Assembly (NCBI GenBank): GCA_900546145.1
Contig: URBN01000001.1
Location: forward strand, 124,001 to 188,000
DNA length: 64,000 nucleotides
Reading direction: 5' to 3'
Source of the DNA: an uncultured Desulfovibrio sp.
GTDB lineage: Bacteria > Desulfobacterota > Desulfovibrionia > Desulfovibrionales > Desulfovibrionaceae
Made by a program: the position numbers and the translations under genes. The notes beneath the pieces are model-generated. The model was not told the DNA's origin. It worked only from the letters and a program-made list of their open reading frames with translations, and made no database searches. Position 1 is the stretch's first letter, and every line of letters starts with the position of its first letter. Below are positions 17,448 to 25,468 of the stretch, in pieces.

Positions 17448-19166
17448 CTAGGCGTCTCCGCCATTTTCTTCCGGCGCCCTGACTGTGCCGTCGGAGCCGG
17501 AATTTTCCTGGGCTGCGCCCTCGCCGGAAGCTGGCCGGGGGCCATGCCTGCGGCGTCCGGAGCGCCTGCGCCTTCTGCGCTTCTGGGCGCCATTCTGGGA
17601 GGCCTGCTGCGCGTCAGAGGGCGTCTGGTCTTGCTTTTCCTGCGCTTCTCCGTCAGAAGTGGCGGCAGGCCTTCCGCCGGCACGGCGGGGATGGCGCTGT
17701 GTGCGTTTTGCGTGGCGGTTCTCGTGCGGCTGGGGCAGGAAGTTCATGTTGAGCGTGTCATGATGGAACGCGTCAAGAAGCATGGCCAGGAGATTCACTC
17801 CTTCGCCTGCGCTTTCATCGTCGAGCTCCTGACTGGCCAGCTCTCTGGCCATGGCCACGTAACGCTTTGAACGGGTCCTTTCCAGTCCGGTAAGGCTCCT
17901 GAAGCGGCTCTCGAGCTTTGTGAGCAGGCGGTTGGAGACTACCGCGGCCACTTCCTCATCCGTGGGGTTCTTCATCTCCATCATGTTGATATTGTAGTGC
18001 CTGGCGATGCGGTCAAGCTCCATGCGTTCCATGATGTCCACGAGGGAGATAACGGTGCCTGCGGCCCCTGCGCGGCCTGTCCGGCCGGCGCGGTGGATGT
18101 AGCTTTCGTGATCTTCCGGCGGCTCGTAGAGGAAGACATGGGAAAGGGACGGAATGTCGATGCCTCTGGCTGCCACATCAGTGGCCACGAGAAAACGAAT
18201 CTGGCCTTCCCGGACCTTCGCCATGACACTTTCCCTGTGGCTCTGGGTGAGATCGGCGGAAAGCTCGTCAGCGTTGTAGCCGAATCCTCTGAGTACGCCG
18301 CAGACATAGTGTACGTTGGCTTTGGTATTGCAGAAGATGATGGCCGACGCCGGATTTTCCATCTCGATAATCCTGATCAGGGCGCGGTCCTTGTCCATGG
18401 GGTCAACGGCGCAGAAATAATGCTGCACCTCGGCCACGTAGACTTCCTTCTGGGAGAGGGAAAGCATGGACGGTTCGGTCATGAATTCCTGGGCGAGATT
18501 GAGGACATGCGGCGGGTAGGTGGCCGAGAAAAGATCCGTATGGATGCGGTGATCCGGGAGATACTTCTGGATCTCCTTCATATCGGGGTAGAAACCGATG
18601 GAAAGCATGCGGTCAGCTTCGTCAAAGACGAGGATACGGATGCCGGAAAGATCAAGCGAATGGCGCAGAATATGGTCCAGAATACGTCCCGGCGTGCCGA
18701 TGATGAGCTGAGCGCCCCCTCTGAGCCCGTCGAGCTGTTTTTTGTAGCCCACGCCGCCGTACAGCGCGACGCAGGAGACGCCGGTTCCTTCAAAAAGGCG
18801 GGAGGCTTCGTTTTCCACCTGCAGGGCGAGCTCCCTGGTGGGCACGAGGACGAGGGTTTTGGGCCCGGCCTCGGAGCCGGAGAGAACCGGAAGCATCGGA
18901 AGAAGATAACATCCTGTTTTGCCGGATCCCGTGCGGGACTGGATCATGATGTCTCTGCCGTCCATGAGATAGGGCAGGGCGAGGGACTGTACCGGCATAA
19001 GCCTGGTCCAGCCCATTCTGGCGCACGCATCCTGCATGGACTGCGGCAGGTGGGCAAGATCCACGGGAGGCAGGGAATTTTCAGGCTGCGCGACGGAAAT
19101 ATTGTCCTGAAGAGTGAGAGAGCTGGTGTCTGTGGACGGAGTGTTTTGTATATTCTGTTCTGCCAT
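17448..19166 (-). CDS. DEAD-box ATP-dependent RNA helicase
   Basis: A 572-residue helicase with all core motifs: Q-motif region GWTRLMPVQS, SRTGSGKT, PTRELA, TPGR, DEAD, SAT, IIFCNTKANV and HRAGRTGRAG. After the core come about 110 residues that end in a Lys/Arg-rich, low-complexity tail (KRRRRRRSGRRRH), typical of CsdA/RhlE-like enzymes that bind RNA non-specifically. Roles in cold-shock translation, rRNA assembly or mRNA decay are known in the family; the specific one is not readable. The start has a poor ribosome site, but the ATG at 19166 is the only sensible choice. Confidence 0.95.
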   Translation of the reverse strand: MAEQNIQNTPSTDTSSLTLQDNISVAQPENSLPPVDLAHLPQSMQDACARMGWTRLMPVQSLALPYLMDGRDIMIQSRTGSGKTGCYLLPMLPVLSGSEAGPKTLVLVPTRELALQVENEASRLFEGTGVSCVALYGGVGYKKQLDGLRGGAQLIIGTPGRILDHILRHSLDLSGIRILVFDEADRMLSIGFYPDMKEIQKYLPDHRIHTDLFSATYPPHVLNLAQEFMTEPSMLSLSQKEVYVAEVQHYFCAVDPMDKDRALIRIIEMENPASAIIFCNTKANVHYVCGVLRGFGYNADELSADLTQSHRESVMAKVREGQIRFLVATDVAARGIDIPSLSHVFLYEPPEDHESYIHRAGRTGRAGAAGTVISLVDIMERMELDRIARHYNINMMEMKNPTDEEVAAVVSNRLLTKLESRFRSLTGLERTRSKRYVAMARELASQELDDESAGEGVNLLAMLLDAFHHDTLNMNFLPQPHENRHAKRTQRHPRRAGGRPAATSDGEAQEKQDQTPSDAQQASQNGAQKRRRRRRSGRRRHGPRPASGEGAAQENSGSDGTVRAPEENGGDA

Positions 19167-19498
19167 GATGAGTGTAAGAAAAAAGAAGGGATTATCGTAC
19201 CGGCCCGTGGAAACATTGAAAAACGATGACTGTCAGGGCCGGCTGTCTGTACAGGTGTGTCGGAAGAGCGTGCCATATATACAGGCCTTTCGCAAGAGAA
19301 GAACCGGCCGGAACCGGAGCTGGGGCATGCGCGGAAGCTTTGTCACGTAATTGTCACCAGGGGGCCCTGTACAAGAGGGGATGGGGCGGAAAAAAGAGGG
19401 GGACGCGTGGTACCCGCGCGTTCGCGCTTGCGATACGTGCGGATAACGCTTAATTTTTACCCGCCCAGCGGGGTGAAGTTTTTTCTGGAGGATAGACA
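19167..19498. other. Divergent intergenic region, helicase to hisI
   Basis: No convincing gene is seen in 332 bases. It holds a direct repeat TTGTCAC at 19340-19346 and 19351-19357 (11 bases centre to centre), a GC-rich patch, and a candidate hisI promoter at its right end. A short frame MGRKKEGDAWYP (19381 on) contains no histidine and is not a his leader. Confidence 0.5.
19428..19456 (+). promoter_or_regulatory. Putative hisI-hisG promoter
   Basis: TTGCGA (19428-19433) and TAATTT (19451-19456) with 17-base spacing, 43 bases before hisI. An imperfect hairpin ACCCGC..GCGGGGT with a T-run (19459-19484) lies just downstream and overlaps the expected start point. Promoter and attenuator cannot both be right as drawn. 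Confidence 0.4.
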
Positions 19499-19888
19499 AT
19501 GCTGCCAAGCAGTGATTTCAAGCCCGATTTCAGCAAGGGGCTGATACCGGCCATAGCACAGGACAGCAAGGACGGCGAAGTGCTGATGCTTGCTTACATG
19601 AATGAAGAAGCCTGGAATAGGACGCTGGAAACCGGCGAGGCTCATTACTGGAGCCGCAGCCGTCAGAAGCTCTGGCACAAGGGCGAAACCAGCGGCAACG
19701 TTCAGAAGGTCCATTCCATTCGTCTTGACTGCGACAAGGATACCATTCTGCTTTCCGTGACGCAGATTGGCGGCGCTGCCTGTCATACCGGAAGACGCTC
19801 CTGTTTCTTCAGAAAATGGGACGGCAAGGAAGAATCTATCTGTTCTTCTCAGGTCTTCGATCCCGAGAAGGTATACGGTAAAAAATAA
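19499..19888 (+). CDS. hisI: Phosphoribosyl-AMP cyclohydrolase
   Basis: A 129-residue stand-alone HisI catalysing the third step of histidine synthesis. Signatures are [31 protein letters not shown], the metal site LDCDKDT, and [14 protein letters not shown] precedes the ATG. It is co-oriented with hisG 23 bases downstream; other his genes are not in this window. Confidence 0.97.
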   Translation: MLPSSDFKPDFSKGLIPAIAQDSKDGEVLMLAYMNEEAWNRTLETGEAHYWSRSRQKLWHKGETSGNVQKVHSIRLDCDKDTILLSVTQIGGAACHTGRRSCFFRKWDGKEESICSSQVFDPEKVYGKK

Positions 19889-19911
19889 GGAAGAAAGAGG
19901 AGTAGAATATC

Positions 19912-20799
19912 ATGTCAACTGAGCCCATTCTTAAATTCGGCGTACCGAAAGGTTCCCTTGAGGAGGCCACACAGGACCTCTTCGCCCGTGCCGGCTGGAA
20001 GATTTCCCGGCACGAACGCAATTATTTCCCTGACGTGAATGATCCGGAACTGCAGCTTTCCCTGACCCGCGTACAGGAGATTGGCGGACTCGTGGCTGAC
20101 GGCATCCTTGACGCCGGCATTGCTGCCCGCGACTGGATCCGCGAGATGGATCTTGAAGACAGGCTCGTCAAGGTATGCGACCTCGTCTATGCCAAGACGT
20201 CCCTGCGCCCGAGCCGCTGGGTACTCGCCGTCGCCGGCGATTCCCCGTACAGAAAGCCTGAAGACCTGGCTGGCAAGCGCATTGCCACTGAGGTGCAGAA
20301 CCTCACCAGACGCTACTTCAGGGAAAAGGGCATTGACGTCGATGTTTTTTATTCCTGGGGCGCCACGGAAGCCAAGGTCGTCCAGGGGCTCGCCGACGGT
20401 ATCATCGAAGTGACTGAGACGGGTACCACCATCAGGGCCCAGGGCCTGCGCATCATTGATGAGGTCATGCTCTCCAATCCCGTGCTCGTGGCCAACGAAA
20501 AATCCTATAAGGATCCGGCCAAGCGCCATAAGCTCGAGCAGCTCAAGATGCTTCTCGAAGGCGCTCTGCGCGCCCAGAGTCTCGTTGCCATTAAGATGAA
20601 TGCTCCGGCCGACAAGCTGGACGCCATTGAAAAGATGCTGCCGTCCCTGAACTCTCCCACGGTTGCTCCCCTTCAGGACAAAAAGTGGTATTCCGTTGAG
20701 ACGGTTGTGAAGACGAGCGTCGTCAGGGATCTTATCCCCCAGCTCAGGGAGGCCGGTGCCGAGGGCATCATCGAATACTCCCTGAACAAGGTCATTTAG
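19912..20799 (+). CDS. hisG: ATP phosphoribosyltransferase, long form
   Basis: A 295-residue HisG of the long, self-sufficient type. The catalytic domain starts LKFGVPKGSLEEATQDLF, and the C-terminal ACT-like regulatory domain (SLVAIKMNAPADKLDAI to YSLNKVI) is the site of histidine feedback in the family. No HisZ is therefore needed. It catalyses the first step of histidine synthesis. Confidence 0.97.
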   Translation: MSTEPILKFGVPKGSLEEATQDLFARAGWKISRHERNYFPDVNDPELQLSLTRVQEIGGLVADGILDAGIAARDWIREMDLEDRLVKVCDLVYAKTSLRPSRWVLAVAGDSPYRKPEDLAGKRIATEVQNLTRRYFREKGIDVDVFYSWGATEAKVVQGLADGIIEVTETGTTIRAQGLRIIDEVMLSNPVLVANEKSYKDPAKRHKLEQLKMLLEGALRAQSLVAIKMNAPADKLDAIEKMLPSLNSPTVAPLQDKKWYSVETVVKTSVVRDLIPQLREAGAEGIIEYSLNKVI

Positions 20800-20826
20800 G
20801 CGGTCTGAGAACATTTTGACAGAAAG

Positions 20827-20864
20827 AGAGGCCCGGGGAGTGTTAAATCTGCGGGCCTCTTTTG
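20827..20864 (+). terminator. Terminator after hisG
   Basis: A 9-bp stem AGAGGCCCG / CGGGCCTCT with a 16-base loop is followed by TTTT. It separates hisIG from the cysteine-cluster gene. Confidence 0.8.
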
Positions 20865-20882
20865 CGCAGAAAAGGATTGAAG

Positions 20883-21686
20883 ATGGACGGAAAAAAATCC
20901 AAAACCGATGAACTGATGGATGAGGAAAGAGCGCAGAAATATGTGGACTCCCTGCCCGTGCTCAAGGAGGGACAGACCTTCTGCTTCGACTGTAATCCCG
21001 ACGTGGCCTGCTTCGGACGCTGCTGCCGGGCTCTCACCCTGCCGCTGACGCCTTATGACGTCCTGCGTCTTGTCCGCAGGCTGAAGATGCCCAGCCAGAA
21101 GTTTCTGAATATGTATACCACGATTCGTACGCTTCCCGACTCGGGCTTTCCCATTCCCATGCTCAATATGCGTCCCGGTCCTAACGAGGAATGCCCGTTC
21201 GTCACCCCCGGAGGCTGCGACATTTACGATGACAGGCCCGGTGCCTGCCGCTCCTACCCCCTTGGCAGGGGCACCTCTCCGTCGCCCAACGGCGTAGTTG
21301 AGACGCATTATCTCGTTCAGGAGGATCACTGCCGCGGCTTTGACGGCGGGCGTGACTGGACAGCTCAGGAATGGTTCGAACATGAGGGGCTTCTTCCCTA
21401 CAACGCCTCCAACGATCGCTATATGCGCCTTGCGGCCATGGTGACAGCGTCGGGCAGGCCCCTTGAGGAAAAGCTCGCCAACCTCTGCGTGGTCTGCTGC
21501 TATCAGCTGGATAATTTCCGCCAGCTGATCGGAAAAATGAAAATTTTCGATCGCGTGAACCTGTCGGAAGAGAGAAGAAAGGCCGTCATGGAAAGTGATG
21601 AGGCGGCCCTCGACTTCGCCTTTGACTGGATCGAACTTGTTCTCTTTGGGGTAAGTGAGAATCTCAGCCCGAAGAAAGAAAAGTAG
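20883..21686 (+). CDS. YkgJ family cysteine-cluster protein
   Basis: A 267-residue protein with the two-part cysteine pattern of the family: CFDCNPDVACFGRCC near the N-terminus, then CPFVTPGGCDIYDDRPGAC. The cysteines probably bind a metal, either zinc or an Fe-S cluster. No precise biochemical role is established for the family. The ATG at 20883 with AAAGGA upstream is preferred to the TTG at 20862, which lies in the terminator. Confidence 0.85.
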   Translation: MDGKKSKTDELMDEERAQKYVDSLPVLKEGQTFCFDCNPDVACFGRCCRALTLPLTPYDVLRLVRRLKMPSQKFLNMYTTIRTLPDSGFPIPMLNMRPGPNEECPFVTPGGCDIYDDRPGACRSYPLGRGTSPSPNGVVETHYLVQEDHCRGFDGGRDWTAQEWFEHEGLLPYNASNDRYMRLAAMVTASGRPLEEKLANLCVVCCYQLDNFRQLIGKMKIFDRVNLSEERRKAVMESDEAALDFAFDWIELVLFGVSENLSPKKEK

Positions 21687-21694
21687 AGAAAAAA

Positions 21695-21740
21695 TTGTCA
21701 AACTGTAAAGAAAGCTGACATTTGTCATAGGAAATTGTCA
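21695..21740 (+). promoter_or_regulatory. Cluster of TGTCA half-sites, possible activator site for the sigma-54 promoter
   Basis: TTGTCA occurs at 21695, 21722 and 21735. TGACA at 21716 forms an inverted pair TGACA-TT-TGTCA (21716-21727). The cluster lies about 120-180 bases upstream of the sigma-54 element, the usual distance for an enhancer-binding activator. The activator gene is not in this window. Confidence 0.45.
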
Positions 21741-21783
21741 GGCGCTGGTGCCGCGTGGATCCGCGGAGCCAGCGCCTTTTTTG
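21741..21783 (+). terminator. Terminator after the cysteine-cluster gene
   Basis: GGCGCTGG (21741-21748) pairs with CCAGCGCC (21769-21776), an inner CCGCG/CGCGG pairing extends the stem, and six T residues follow. It insulates the TauE transcript from upstream transcription. Confidence 0.88.
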
Positions 21784-21860
21784 TTGTTATTCCGGAGAAA
21801 GCATACTGATTTCAAAAAGTTGAAAATAAAAAAATGTCCTTTGTGCAAAGAGTCACAATC

Positions 21861-21876
21861 TGGCATGCATATTGCT
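21861..21876 (+). promoter_or_regulatory. Sigma-54 (RpoN) promoter of the TauE gene pair
   Basis: TGGCATGCATATTGCT matches the -24/-12 consensus TGGCACGN4TTGCW at every specified position except one T for C, with the required GG-to-GC spacing. It is 46 bases ahead of the start codon, faces the gene, and no good sigma-70 promoter is seen nearby. Transcription therefore probably needs an ATP-driven enhancer-binding protein. Confidence 0.8.
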
Positions 21877-21880
21877 TATT

Positions 21881-21894
21881 TTTACCGCGGTAAA
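21881..21894. promoter_or_regulatory. Perfect palindrome over the predicted transcription start
   Basis: TTTACCGCGGTAAA is a perfect 14-bp palindrome centred about 12-13 bases after the -12 GC, so it covers the expected start point. Position and symmetry suggest a repressor site or a second regulator acting on the sigma-54 promoter. A role in the 5' end of the RNA is also possible. Confidence 0.45.
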
Positions 21895-21921
21895 CACAAC
21901 TTAACTCCAAAGGGGGAGCTC

Positions 21922-23187
21922 ATGAGTTTCGGGAAAACCATGTATCAGATGCTGATCGCCGGATCCCAGGCATATGCCAAATGGGATCTGGAGGTCTCCA
22001 CTTCCATCCTTAAAAATCACAAGAAGATGCTGTTCCTGCTGGCGCTCGCGGTGCCGATTCTGATCGTCTGCTGCGCCGAGGCCTATGACGCCCACGAGAT
22101 GCTGGGCGGCAAATCGGCGTACGCGCCGGCCTTCTACACCACGACCATCTTCCTGGCCTCCATCGCCGTCGGCCTGGCCGCCGGCCTCATCACCGGCTGC
22201 ATCGGTGCCGGTGGCGGCTTCATCATCACTCCTGCCCTCATGGCCGCCGGTGTCAAAGGCATCCTGGCTGTCGGCACCGACCTCTTCCACATCTTCGCCA
22301 AAGCCATTATGGGCACCACCATCCACAAGAAACTGGGCAACGTTTCCGTGAAACTCGCCCTGGCCTTCCTGGTTGGCTCCATCTGCGGCACCTTCATCGG
22401 CGGCTTCATCAACAAGAGCCTCTACGATTACAGCCCGCTGGTGTCCGATATCTTCATTTCCACCATTTACGCCCTGCTTCTCGGCTTCCTCGGCTTTTAC
22501 GCCCTGTTCGATTTCCTCAAGGCTACCCGCGGCGTCAAGGTCGAGTCTGCTTCCAAGAAAGTCAATGCCAACGCCGGTATGACCGGTCTTTCCGTCAAGT
22601 TGCAGAGCCTCACCGTTCCGCCCATGATCACCTTCGATGAGGACCTGGTTCCCGGCGGCCGCCGCATCTCCGCCTGGATTATCGCCTTCGGCGGTATCTT
22701 CGTTGGCATGCTCGCCGCCATCATGGGTGTCGGCGGCGGTTTCGTTACCTTCCCCATGTTCGTGTACGTCTTCGGTGTCTCTTCCATGACCACTGTCGGC
22801 ACTGATATTCTCCAGATCATCTTCACCGCCGGCTTCGCCGCTGTCGGTCAGTACGCCATCTACGGCTACGTCTTCTACACCCTGGCTGTCGGCATGCTGC
22901 TCGGCTCCCTCATCGGCATTCAGGTCGGCGCTCTGACCACCAAGGTCGTCAAGGGCGTGCATATCCGCGGTTTCTACGCCATGTCCATCATCGCCGGCTT
23001 CATCAACCGCGCCAGCGTCCTTCCCAAGAAGCTCGTGGAAATGGAAGTGCTCGACTGGTCACACTCGCTGGTGAACATCATCGAGGAGGTTGGCAACGTG
23101 GTCTTCTGGGCCGTCGTCGCCTTCTTCGGAATCTGGGTGTTCAGCAAGTTCGTTCTCAACCTTGGAAAGCTGAGAGGGGAGGCCTAA
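21922..23187 (+). CDS. Sulfite exporter TauE/SafE family permease
   Basis: A 421-residue inner-membrane protein with about nine hydrophobic segments. The duplicated family motif is visible as GLITGCIGAGGGFIITPALM and, in the second half, MLAAIMGVGGGFVTFPMF. Family members export sulfite, sulfoacetate or other sulfur and organic anions; the substrate here is not defined. A cytoplasmic loop near residues 200-250 separates the halves. ATG 21922 follows GGGGGAG. It is sigma-54 driven and followed after one base by a partner membrane protein. Confidence 0.9.
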   Translation: MSFGKTMYQMLIAGSQAYAKWDLEVSTSILKNHKKMLFLLALAVPILIVCCAEAYDAHEMLGGKSAYAPAFYTTTIFLASIAVGLAAGLITGCIGAGGGFIITPALMAAGVKGILAVGTDLFHIFAKAIMGTTIHKKLGNVSVKLALAFLVGSICGTFIGGFINKSLYDYSPLVSDIFISTIYALLLGFLGFYALFDFLKATRGVKVESASKKVNANAGMTGLSVKLQSLTVPPMITFDEDLVPGGRRISAWIIAFGGIFVGMLAAIMGVGGGFVTFPMFVYVFGVSSMTTVGTDILQIIFTAGFAAVGQYAIYGYVFYTLAVGMLLGSLIGIQVGALTTKVVKGVHIRGFYAMSIIAGFINRASVLPKKLVEMEVLDWSHSLVNIIEEVGNVVFWAVVAFFGIWVFSKFVLNLGKLRGEA

Positions 23188-23188
23188 G

Positions 23189-23965
23189 ATGCTCGTTCGT
23201 CAGAAGAAAAACTTTATCCGCGGCGTCCTCATGCTGGGCACCTTTGCCCTGCTGTTCGTCTTCCTTCTTTTCCCCGTCCTTCACGATGAGTACAATCGTC
23301 CGCTGACGGGCCTCCAGTTCGCTGATAACGTCTTCAACGAACTTTCCAAGGGATCTTCCAACTTCATTCCCATGTGCCGCGCGGAAGTGAAGAAAATGGA
23401 AGGCCGGAATATCGACATCAACGTGGCGTTCACCAAGAAGCCTGAACTGAAGGATATGGCCGTCAACGTGCTGACCAAAGCCGGCGCCAAGGCGGAAATC
23501 AAGGGTGACCGCCTGTACGTCTCCGGCGATCTCGGCGCCATCCTCGGCAGTGCCACGGATATGAGCGAAAAGCTCTACAACAATGACGCCAAGGCCGTTG
23601 TAGCCATGTACGGCCTCAATCCCGCTGATGCCCAGGTGCAGGCCGGCGGCAACGCAGAGGAAGCCATTGCCCTTAAGGCCGCCCGCGCGTGGTGGTATTC
23701 CCTCTCCCCGGCCATCAAGGCACTGCAGAAGCAGGACAAGGTCGCTGAAGCCAAGGCTGTTGACCAGATTATGCGCCGCGCCATCGAGCCCGGCAACAAC
23801 TTCTACAGCCTCAATGGCGCCAAGGTTAAGGACCACGTTGTGCTCCTGACCCTGATGCTGGTCTTCTACCTGCTCTACACCCTCTGGTACGGCTTCAGTA
23901 TCTTCGAACTCTTTGAAGGTATCGGCCTGGCCATGACCAAGTCCAAGACGAAGTCCGAGAGCTAG
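23189..23965 (+). CDS. Uncharacterised membrane-anchored protein, partner of TauE
   Basis: A 258-residue protein I do not recognise. One membrane helix near residues 10-27 is followed by an extracytoplasmic region of about 190 residues. That region contains INVAFTKKPELKDMAVNVL and RLYVSGDLG, which look alpha/beta. A second helix is near 215-235, and the tail is short and Lys/Ser-rich. The gap from the TauE stop is one base, so it is co-transcribed and probably works with the permease, for example as a periplasmic-face subunit. This is inference from context only. Confidence 0.75.
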   Translation: MLVRQKKNFIRGVLMLGTFALLFVFLLFPVLHDEYNRPLTGLQFADNVFNELSKGSSNFIPMCRAEVKKMEGRNIDINVAFTKKPELKDMAVNVLTKAGAKAEIKGDRLYVSGDLGAILGSATDMSEKLYNNDAKAVVAMYGLNPADAQVQAGGNAEEAIALKAARAWWYSLSPAIKALQKQDKVAEAKAVDQIMRRAIEPGNNFYSLNGAKVKDHVVLLTLMLVFYLLYTLWYGFSIFELFEGIGLAMTKSKTKSES

Positions 23966-24009
23966 TTTTTCCCGAACTCCATGCAGCTGTCGGCCGGTGC
24001 TGACAGCAG

Positions 24010-24042
24010 GCCCCCGGGGAGTGGTTCCCCGGGGGCTTTTTT
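24010..24042 (+). terminator. Terminator of the TauE pair
   Basis: An 11-12-bp stem GCCCCCGGGGA / TTCCCCGGGGGC with a GTGG loop is followed by six T residues. Confidence 0.95.
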
Positions 24043-24108
24043 GTGCGCCAGGCATGGGAATGAAGCCGCGGAAACAGCGGGAAGAAGCGGAGGCCGCCGT
24101 TCTGGCGT

Positions 24109-24138
24109 TTGACATCATCAAGCCCACCTGCGTATAAA
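24109..24138 (+). promoter_or_regulatory. Putative tyrS promoter
   Basis: TTGACA (24109-24114) and TATAAA (24133-24138) with an 18-base spacer, about 60 bases before tyrS. No T-box leader is seen. Confidence 0.65.
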
Positions 24139-24198
24139 AATACGACCAGATATATTTTGGCACTGTGCCTGATTCATCCATAGAAGGATTTGAAATCG

Positions 24199-25395
24199 AT
24201 GATAGATGTAGACAAGCAGATGGCCCTCATCAAGAGAGGCGCTGCGGAGATTATTGACGAGGGCGAGCTCAGAAAAAAACTTTCCCGCGGAACTCCTCTC
24301 AAAGTGAAGGTCGGCTTCGACCCCACGGCCCCGGATCTGCACCTCGGCCATACCGTGATTATGCAGAAAATGCGTCATTTTCAGGAACTGGGACATACCA
24401 TCGTGTTCCTCATTGGCGATTTCACCGGCCGCATCGGCGATCCTTCCGGCCGTTCCGTCACGAGGCCTCCGCTCACGGAGGAACAGGTCCAGGCCAATGC
24501 CCAGACCTATAAGGATCAGATTTTCAAGATCCTGGATCCTGAGAAGACCATCGTGGAATTCAACTCCCACTGGCTGGGCAAATTCACCGCTGCGGACTTC
24601 ATCCGCCTGGCTTCCAGCTACACGGTTGCCCGAATCCTTGAGCGCGACGATTTCGCCAAGCGTTTTGCTGAAAACAGGCCCATCGCCATTCATGAATTTC
24701 TGTATCCCCTCTGTCAGGGCTATGACTCCGTGGCGCTTCACTGTGACGTGGAAATGGGCGGCACAGACCAGAAGTTCAACCTCCTGGTGGGCCGTAACCT
24801 GCAGCAGCATTACGGACAGGAACCCCAGTGCATCCTGACCATGCCCCTGCTTGTAGGGCTGGACGGCGTGCACAAGATGAGCAAATCCCTTGGCAACTAC
24901 GTGGGCATCACTGAGGAACCGAGCTCCATGTTTGGCAAGCTCATGAGCATTTCCGATGAACTCATGTGGAATTATTATGAGCTGCTCTCCTCACGGAGCA
25001 TGGACGACATCAACGCTATGAAGGCCGCTGTGGAAAACGGCTCCCTGCATCCCAAAACGGCCAAGGAAGATCTTGCCGAGGAAATCGTGGCCCGCTTCCA
25101 TGGCGAAAAGGCTGGCGCCGAAGCCCGTCAGGGATTCAATGCCGTGTTCGCCGGCGGTGCCGTTCCGGATGACGCTCCTGAAGGTGAGTGCACCAGCGGC
25201 GAGGACAGCCTGCCCGCCGTCATCCTGGCCAAATTCGGCCTGGCCAAGAGCCGAAGCGAAGCACGCCGCAAAATCGCCGAAGGCGGTTTCTACGTGGATG
25301 GGAACCGGGTAACGGACGACAAGACGCCTCTGGCACCCGGAACGTATGTCATCAAGTTCGGGAAGAAGCACTTCCTGAAACTGACGGTGAAATAA
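24199..25395 (+). CDS. tyrS: Tyrosyl-tRNA synthetase
   Basis: A 398-residue class I synthetase. The HIGH motif is HLGH in [11 protein letters not shown], the KMSKS motif is HKMSKSLGN, and a C-terminal S4-like domain runs from [20 protein letters not shown] to the end. ATG 24199 is preferred over the TTG at 24190, which would sit one base from the Shine-Dalgarno GAAGGA. Confidence 0.97.
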   Translation: MIDVDKQMALIKRGAAEIIDEGELRKKLSRGTPLKVKVGFDPTAPDLHLGHTVIMQKMRHFQELGHTIVFLIGDFTGRIGDPSGRSVTRPPLTEEQVQANAQTYKDQIFKILDPEKTIVEFNSHWLGKFTAADFIRLASSYTVARILERDDFAKRFAENRPIAIHEFLYPLCQGYDSVALHCDVEMGGTDQKFNLLVGRNLQQHYGQEPQCILTMPLLVGLDGVHKMSKSLGNYVGITEEPSSMFGKLMSISDELMWNYYELLSSRSMDDINAMKAAVENGSLHPKTAKEDLAEEIVARFHGEKAGAEARQGFNAVFAGGAVPDDAPEGECTSGEDSLPAVILAKFGLAKSRSEARRKIAEGGFYVDGNRVTDDKTPLAPGTYVIKFGKKHFLKLTVK

Positions 25396-25409
25396 GAAAA
25401 AGAGCAACA

Positions 25410-25440
25410 GAATGGCGCCTTCCGGGGCGCCATTCCTGTT
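25410..25440 (+). terminator. Hairpin after tyrS
   Basis: GAATGGCGCC / GGCGCCATTC is a perfect 10-bp stem with a six-base loop. Only CCTGTTTC follows, so termination may be partial. Confidence 0.6.
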
Positions 25441-25468
25441 TCAGACCCCTCATTTTCGGGAGGACAGC

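Noticed and set aside
19457..19488. A histidine attenuator ahead of hisI
   Set aside because: The hairpin is imperfect, is separated from its T-run by four bases, and no His-rich leader frame exists upstream.
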